From contig NC_088679.1 of the NCBI RefSeq assembly GCF_950023065.1, positions 78,182,001 through 78,246,000 of the forward strand: a DNA stretch of 64,000 bases. The letters are read 5' to 3'. Positions 37,601 through 46,600 of the stretch are shown one piece after another. The position numbers and the translations under genes are program-made. This DNA is from Planococcus citri. Lineage: Eukaryota; Arthropoda; Insecta; Hemiptera; Pseudococcidae. Position 1 is the stretch's first letter; the number at the start of each line of letters is the position of its first letter. Below the pieces are notes generated by a model. That model did not search any database. It saw nothing but the letters and a program-made list of their open reading frames with translations, and was not told the origin of the DNA.

Positions 37601-40600
37601 AGAATGAAAATGCAATTAAGGGATTCCATTTAAAATTACAGGAGGTATCCGATGAAAAATGAGGAGAGACATGAGGAGATACCAGTATGGAACTCAGCAC
37701 GTGCATTTCACAATGCATTAAATTGCATACAGTGTTTAAAAAAAGTTTTTTTTTCAAATTTTCGATAATCTTGATTCATTCAGTCACAAGGGAGAAATCC
37801 ACCACAGAAAATTGTTTAAACCAGGCAAAGATAAATGGAGAGCACGTAAAAATACATCACCAGCCAAAGTTTCAACGGCTTGAGTTCATTTTTTAATTTT
37901 TGGTCAATTTTTAAAAACCAAAAATCTGAGCTAAAATGGAAAAAAATCAAAATTTTCCAAAAATTTATCTAGAAAGCTGAAATTTAGAACATTTGCAATT
38001 TTCGACCCCACGAATCGATTGGAAATGGTTTCGAGCTGTTTTGAGCAGTTCTGGAGCCTTCGGAACATTTTTTCATGGAAATTTTCCCAAATTTTGTAAA
38101 GCTGAAATTAATTTTAATACCTCGATTTCAACTAGCTGAGTTTATTGAAGGTGATTCCAAGTCATTATCTGGAGCCTTTAGTCATATTTTGGAAATTTCA
38201 GATTTTTGAAAAAGTGCCATAAAAACTGTCCAAATTGATTTTAGCATAAATATGAATGCTTTTGGAGCTTGTTATTGCATGATCCATTTGATCAATTCCA
38301 CACAATTTTGCCAAAATCAGTCTCTGTCAATTTAGAACTGAGAATTTCTCAACATTTTGGAGACCTTTTTTTTTTGGAGATTAGTTAAAAGCATTTTGAC
38401 CAAAAACGATAATTTTTCAAAAAATGTTTAGAATTTATTTTCCATTGTTTAAAAAAAAAAGAATTCAACTCTAAGAGGCTCCATACAAGGGGAGGGGACC
38501 AACATTAATTAGGGGAGCAAGTTGGATTTTTTTCTTGAAAAAGGGGTATTTAGAAGAATTTTCAAAGGTACAATAAGAAAAATTCCCCTCTCCCCCCCTC
38601 CCCCCCCAAAAAATACCAAAGTTGTAGCGGTGCTTAAGAATGGAAGAGATTTTGATAAAAGTTCATCATTTTTTTAGAATCGTTTTGAAGTGATTTTTTC
38701 TTGCTTCATTGCTTTTTTTTATTATTTAGAAAAACTTCAACAATACGAGTATTTAAGGTAATTTTTCCAACATTTTGTTAAATTTAACTAAAATTAGCTT
38801 ACTTTTAAGTAATTTTTCATAAATTTTATTGTTTTTTTTTCGTGTTTTTATTCCATGTAATTTTTTTTCCTCACTTTGATGCACTTTTTGCCAAATATCT
38901 CATTAAAATTTCACCAGTGCATTGTTTCATGTGATTTTTACTCAATTTCATGGAATTTGGGTCATTTTTTGAAAATTGATTTAAAGTGATTTTGATGTCT
39001 ATGTATTTATGTTTCAAAGTCAAAGTTTCTTCTCACAATTTTCGTTACATTTGGTCACATTTCACCAAAATTTCGTCACATTTTGATAATTTACAGTAAT
39101 TTTAATGTTTCTTTTCCACGTGGTTTTTAAATTGAGCATTTTAAAACAGTTTTCTGGAAATTAATATATTATGCAATTTTTATAAAGTTTTGTCAAATTT
39201 TGCAGAAAATTCTTTGTTGAATTTCATTGATTTAAACATTTTTTTTATGCTGTTTTTTCATATTTTCAACATGTTCTTTTAAGAATTTTTATGCAATTTT
39301 TGTCACGATCAGAAATTTTAATAGTTATTGGCGATTTTCAATTAATTTTGATGTTTTTTTTTTCAAGTTGACACTATTTTTTTGAAATTTTTATCAAGTT
39401 TTGCCGAAAGTTTGCGGAAATTAAATTTTTTTTTTTGTAGATTTTCATTGACTTTTGTGCTTTTTGGTGTTTTTTTATCATATTTTCACAACAAATGCAA
39501 TTTTTGCTAAATTTTGTCAATTTTATTAGTTTTTGGACATTTTAAAAATTTTATTGTATTTTTTCAGTTTTTTAAAAATAATTGACAATATTTTTTTTGC
39601 AATTTGTTATCAAGTTTTGCCAAAATTTGCTGAAATTTCATTTTTTTTTTTTTTTTGGTTAATTTTCATTGGTTTTTATGCTTTTTGGTGTTTTTTTATC
39701 ATATTTTTTCAACACTTTAATGCAATTTTTGCTCAATTTTGTCAATATGAACAAAAGTTTCATTAATTTTTGGTCATTTTCTAAAATTTTATTGTTTTTT
39801 TTTTCAGTTTTTCAAAAATATTTCAACAAGATGACAATATTTTTTTTGCAATTTTTGTCAAGTTTCGCCAAAATTTGCTAAAATTGTCATATTTTTTTGT
39901 TGATTGTCTTTGATTTTTATGCATTTTGGTGTTTTTTTATCATATTTTTTCAACAAATTTTATCAAGATTTGCAGTAACTTTGATACTTTTTAGTAAATT
40001 TCTGTAATAATTGCATTGCTTTTTCTGTTTTTTGTTTTTTTGTTGTTAGCGTTTTTGTATCATTTTTGAGAGATATTTTGTCTTGAAAAAAGGGGGCGAG
40101 CTATTCAAAAAAATGCTGACCAGAAATGAAAAAAACTGTCAACTTTTTTTTTACAGAGTTCAACTTTTGATTTGATTTTTTTGATTTTTGTCAACCGGGA
40201 AGGGGGAGGGGCCTTATTCAAAGGATCTAACGTAGTTTGGGGAACCAGGGGGTGAGTTTTCTTGAAAAGGGGGTAACTCAGATAACGTTTACGCAAAGTT
40301 GGAAAATTTTTGAATCTATTGATTTTTATTGTTATTTTTTAGGAGAGGGGGGGGGGGAACTTTTGGTACAACTTTTTTTGAAATTAAAGTAAAATCAATA
40401 TTTAAAAAAAGGAAATGATTTCATCATAAAACTGAACAGTTTCTGAGTGAAGAGAGGAAGTGGAAGCGCAAAAAAGTAAAATTTCAAAATGAAGGCCAAC
40501 CTGGTGTAAGTTCAAGAAGAAAAAAATTATATTTATACTTCGCACGATGCTTTTTTACATCGCCGATCGAGGACACTTTTTCATTTAAATCATCTTAATT

Positions 40601-43600
40601 AAACTTAAAGTAGGTTCTCACACGAAGTCAATAACACTTTTGACGGTCGTCAACTAACAATTCATTCTGATTTGTGACTTGGAAATTTCAAAAAAAATGA
40701 AAAAAAAAATCACTCAGAGCTTCACGATTTACCCCCCCCCCCCCCTCATCCTCTTCAGCAACAGTAACGTGATACATTTTACAGAAACAAACGAAACACC
40801 TGTACCTGTTTATCATAATTCAGATTGATTACACGAGTTTGGACATATCATTTGCTTCCTTTTCATGTGCACGCGTTCATTGGTCGATTATATGTATGTA
40901 TAATGTAATTGTCTCTCAAATTGCGAATAGCGAACAATGTTGTTTTGTTTTGAGAAAAATGCGACGTTCGCTGTACAGTATTCGGTATAGTATTTGACCT
41001 TTACATTTTCTAGTTAATTGACGTTGTTGCCAACGACGCGATGCGATGAGCTGCGTTCATTTGTCAAGGCAAATGAATATAACGTACGAATACACACTAC
41101 CCAACAGCGTTGACATTGTTTTATATTTAGTGTAGTATAGGTTAGTATTTTGTATATATATATTTTTTTAGTGAGCTAACTGTACAGGTGTAGTACTCTG
41201 AACTAAACACTTAATGTGTCAAAAGCATCGAGCATCAAAAGTAGTTACACGATAATGTAGTTTATTTTAAAACCGAATAAGCTTGTCGGAATAGTAAGTA
41301 ACTTAAACTTGAAAAATAAGAAAAGGAAGTATGAAAGCACCTAGTAGATATAACACACACACATACATACTATCATAATAATTTATGGTTTTGTACTTTT
41401 AGTGCTTCGAAGATGGTGTCAGAAAAAATTGCTATCGAAGTGAAATAAAATTTATCTTTTTTTTTCATTATGCATCGTCTTTAATTTTTTACAGCGATAA
41501 AATTATCAAGTTATGACCATTTTGACATTTATGTTACCGTTGTAAAATGCAAATACATCGTTTTGTCGTGTACCTTAATCAACTAGTAATACAATGTAAC
41601 AATTGATCACCTCGGTCGATAATTAGTACTTTTTTCTCATCAGTAAGTAGGTAGGTACATATGTACATATCTAAAAATTTTAAAATTGTTTCGCTTATAC
41701 AAGTACAATACAAATTAATCACATTTCCCATAATTTAATTCAAAATGGTGGGAATATTTATCGAGCTTTTAAAGCGTGTTCAAAGAAGAGTAACGGGAAT
41801 GAAAACCTAGACTGTATAATCGAAGGTTCTTCAAACACCTCAGAGGGTTCATTTTTCAAAAAAAATCAGGTCAATCCGAAGTTCTCTGGAGTCCTCGCCT
41901 CCTCACTCCCTCACCTTTTTCAAAAGCTAGGACAACAAATCGAAATGTCTATTGAATGAAAAAGGATCGTGAAGACTTCATCAGCTTTGCATTTCTCTAA
42001 AATTAAGAACTTTCCAAATAAATCAGGGCTTTCAAAAACATAATTTTCCCTGATCTTTTCCCGACTAACTTATTTTTCAATTTTTCAGATTTTTCAAGCA
42101 CTCAAAAAGCAGTAACGAGGAGGGGGAGAAATTTTTCAAGCGTCATCAACGACGAATATTATTAATCAATCCACACCGATCACAAGAAGGGGGTTAAGGT
42201 GACTCCTATTTTGAAAGTTTAAATATTCACCCCCCCCCCTAAAATAGCTAAATCGTTTTATTTCAAGAATTTTTTCGAAAAGAGAATTGAAGTACGAAAT
42301 CCAATTTTACTTGGGGCATCAGTATCTTGAGACGAACTGATGAAATAATATAGAAGGAAACGAAATTAAAGCCCAGAAAATTTTCAAAATAGTTTTTCAG
42401 TTTTTTTTTAGTCATATTCTGGCATTACACTGTGGACTTCTTGGGCCAAAAAACCGAACAATACGTAAAAAGAAAACCTTGCAGAATGATTTTGACTCCT
42501 TCAAGATCAATTTGAAGGGAGTATGAGCACCAAAAATATTTTTAAACAAGGAAAATTTACCTGGTGGGGTACCTCGAGTCAGTAGGGATATATGGATGCC
42601 ATGGTTAGTTGTGAGGATAGGAAGGGGGGGTTGAAATGTCACGAAATTTGAAAAATCAGTACTCGACTCAGAGCCAGTAGCACAATGCAGGTTTAAATTT
42701 TGGTTTAGCTGAACTTATATAGTTTAAATCTTGAACCTGGTTCAACTTCTGCAGCGTTGCACAACATTGGTTCAGGTTTAGATTAACTAATCCTTCAATT
42801 AACGCGTCATTTAACCAAATTTCGTCACAATTATCGTTGGTTATTTCTGTGATATCAATGTTTTGGAGTGATTTTTGATTACATATTTTTAATGATTAGA
42901 AATATCTTACAATTGGAAACAAGGTTTTAATTTTTGAATTAATTTAAAAAAATAAATATTCTTGAACGAATAGTTGACTAGATTTAATTTTTTTGCTGCA
43001 GAAAAATTAATTTGTTTGAGGTAAAATGTCCAATTTTGAACAATATTTATCAAATTTTTCAGTATGGTGGTGATGTGATTCAAGATCAAGATTTTACATT
43101 CAACAATATTATTCTTGTTTTTTGTCATTCAATGTAAGTAATATTATACTTCGTCTTTGTCGAAAGTTGGTATTATTTGAAGTTATCAGTTACCATTTGC
43201 AAAATAATCAGTAATCACACAACTTAAAACAACCAATGAACACACACCCATTTGTTAATCCTAGGTTAACCTCCAAAAATTGTCGAGTTAAGGGCTAGTT
43301 GCACCATCATGGTTTAAACTCGGTTTAAATACAAATAAAAATTGTTGGCTATTTTTTAGCATACCAAAATTTGTTCATTTTCAAAAATTTTGTTGTCATG
43401 TCACTTTTTTACAGCTGTGTGCAAAGCCACAAAAAATTTGAAAAATTTAGAAGCTTTTCATTTTAAATATTATTTTTTAGCCCGTTTCAAGTCTCTAAGG
43501 CTCCAAATCGAAATATTTATTTTAGAGGGGGGAGGAAGAAGAAGAGGATTGGAATACTATTCGGATAAAAAATTCTGTGATTTGATTCGTGATTCAAATG

Positions 43601-46600
43601 AATTTGTAATTTTTGCTGAATTTTATTCGACTTTGATTACTTTTGGAAATTTTATAAGCAAATAAAGATCTGATTTAAAAATTATGAATTTCATCAATTT
43701 TGATTCATTTTTGTCATTTCAACAAGTTTTAGCATTGTTGTATGCAATTTTTGCTATATTTTGTTCAATTTTACTGAAATTTAAATACTTTTAGGTAATT
43801 TTTCAACAATTTAAATACAATTTAGGTAACAATATTTAATGCAATTGTTGATAAATTTGGATGAATTTGATTATTTTTTATCAATTCTAATGGATTAATA
43901 ATGCTTTTTATAATATTTCATTCTTGAAATGGTTTTATCATGTTGTGGGCAAATATTGGATGATTTTAAAGTTTTTTCAATGCTTCGTCATTACATTGAA
44001 TTTTAACCATATTTTACACAGTTTTTGTTATTTATTGTTAAATTTTGCTCGAATTTTATCAATCATTAGTAAAGTTGAACAAAACTTTAATCATTTTTTG
44101 AAAATTGTTGATGATTTTAATTTTTTTTATGTCATCTTAGTTTATGTTTTTATGTGGAGGAAATACAAAAGATTTCAAAAGTAAAGAAAAAAGTATAAAT
44201 TTAAGGTTGTATGTAGAGCTGAAAATGGTACTCGCTGACAGCGGATAACTACTGTACCCGTATTGTAAATTCTCACTTCTCGCTAGTAGCAGGTAGCGAG
44301 TTGAAAAAATGTCGCACCGGTTCACGATATAACTAGTAGCGCATTGAATGCGTAGCCTGTGTACTGGCATGACATCATCATTGTCATCAATCATGTCAAA
44401 TGTCAATCACACATACAAACGACAGGTGTCGAAGAGTAACTCCTCCCACTTACGCATTATCAAATTTTGGGGTGCGTGCGCAGACCAAGTGCGAAAACAT
44501 TCAGGTTGTGCTCGCTATATGCTACTATCTATACCCGAATCAACCCAATACAACCACTAGCGGGTTTAGCCGGTATTCTAACCAGATACCAGTTAGCGGG
44601 TAGCGTATCCGTTTTCAGCTCTAGTTGTATGTATTACTACCTATTCTATTCTACTTGTTAATTGAAGGGAAAAAATGTACATGTAGGATAAATTTACATT
44701 CAAATATGAATATTTTATAAGATTCAGCACTTCAAGACTCTCAAGTTGATGTTTTATTGACTATTATTAATTTTAAAGCTGTTACCTTATAAAAATGGAA
44801 TTTTTCGATTTCTAAATTCCAAATTCAGGTCCAAATGTATTCTACAGCCAAAAAATCATAATCAATACTTTGGAATGGTTGTTTTAAAAATCTAAGAAAA
44901 ATTAGTATCACTTAATAAGTTGTGGTGGGGATACTGCTCTCAGTATAGTTGCACCGAATCAACCACATCAAGCTTCCTTGCGTTTCCCGCGGTGTTGCCG
45001 TGGGAAGTATTATGTGTGCGCACCCTCATTGCTCTCAACATTCAACGCTTGTGCGCAACCTCTAAATATTAATATTTTTCAACAAAAATTTTATGGTGTC
45101 TTTTTTTCATCAAAAGGAACAAAATTAGGGGGTAAGACCTTGAGATTTCAAAAAAAATGTTACATGAACCACCCTAGTACAGAGCGTGACTGGCTGTTAA
45201 AGGCAATCACAAAGACTTGGTATCAATTATAATGAAATTTTTATTCATTCTCTTCTAATTTCTCTAACATGTAGAATGTAACATGCTGTTTTTATTGTTC
45301 ATTTATATTTTCTTCTTCTTCATGTACTCAATTCCGAGCAATGTGAATCATCGTTAGTGCCCCTTTATCCAAAAAAAATTGCCTTTTTGGGTCACTGATA
45401 AGACTCTGGGATGCCCTTAATTGAAAAATTTGCATCTGAGTGCAATAAAAATGCACCATGGAAGATGCAAGAAGCTAACCTGATGTTCAATCCAAACTCA
45501 ATGAACTCTTCCGAGCGTATCCGAACTTTATCAGTGATGTGTAAAATTGTACTTTTTTTGGATGGACATACACAGATTTTGCATTAAGGTAACGTTATAT
45601 TATGGAATACATATTTAAAATCGCTTCAGATTGTTTTACAGTATTTAAATAAATTTGTGGTAATATTGTACAATGATTATAATACTTTCAAAGTATTTTT
45701 AAGTCATTTTAAACATGTTTCAATGACATTTCGTGCAATTTTCACTGAATTTTCTCCAATTTTTTTGAAATTTTATTGCCATTTCAACTATGTTTTATGT
45801 AATTCTTCAAAAATTTTGCCAAATTTTGATAAAATTTCACAACTTTTTGGTAATTTTAAGGATTTTGATGCTTTTAAAAATATTTTTATGCCATTTTAAT
45901 ACTTTTTATAAAGCTATCTGCTATACGCCAATTTTGATGAAGTTTTACAAGCTTTTGGTGTTTTGCAATGGTTATGAAGACATTTCTGTTTTTATATAAA
46001 TCATTTCAACAGATTATTTAATCATGCTTCATGCAGGTTTTTTCAAGTTTTCGTAAATTTTACTAGAATTTTATCAGTTTTTGGCAATTTGAAATGTGTT
46101 TATCGTCATTCGAGGTGACTTTGAAATTTCGACTTTCCCATCTTCGCTGCTCCTCTACAAAATGGCTAAATCTTTTTTTTTCAATCAGTTTCCTTACTTT
46201 TACAAACAAACAAAATCGAAAAAAAATTTTGTAATTCGAATTACTGAATTTGAAAAAAAAATCCCAGTGTTTTTAACCAGTCTAGATTAAACGCTACAAA
46301 AACTTCCAAAATTCGCAGCAAAAACAGCGGAACGTCGACTACAGAGTGTTCAAAAAAATCATACAATTTTCCTTCTCGCCGAATTTAAATAGAAATTATA
46401 CAAATTCAAGTAGAACCAGTTCAGTGGTTCTCAAACTATACATCTCATTACCTACTAAAAATAAAAATATAATCAACAACGAATGCTAAATTTCCATAAA
46501 ACGAACCTGAAAACGAAGGAATCTCTTCTTCCACGATCGCATTCCCGAAGCGACGACCAATCGCAGTACTTCTCGGTCGAAATTCACATCCCATCCTTCG

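Noticed and set aside
44978..45232. Open frame in a GC-richer patch ending in TERDWLLKAITKTW
   Set aside because: Could be a transposon remnant, but I could not match it to a family.
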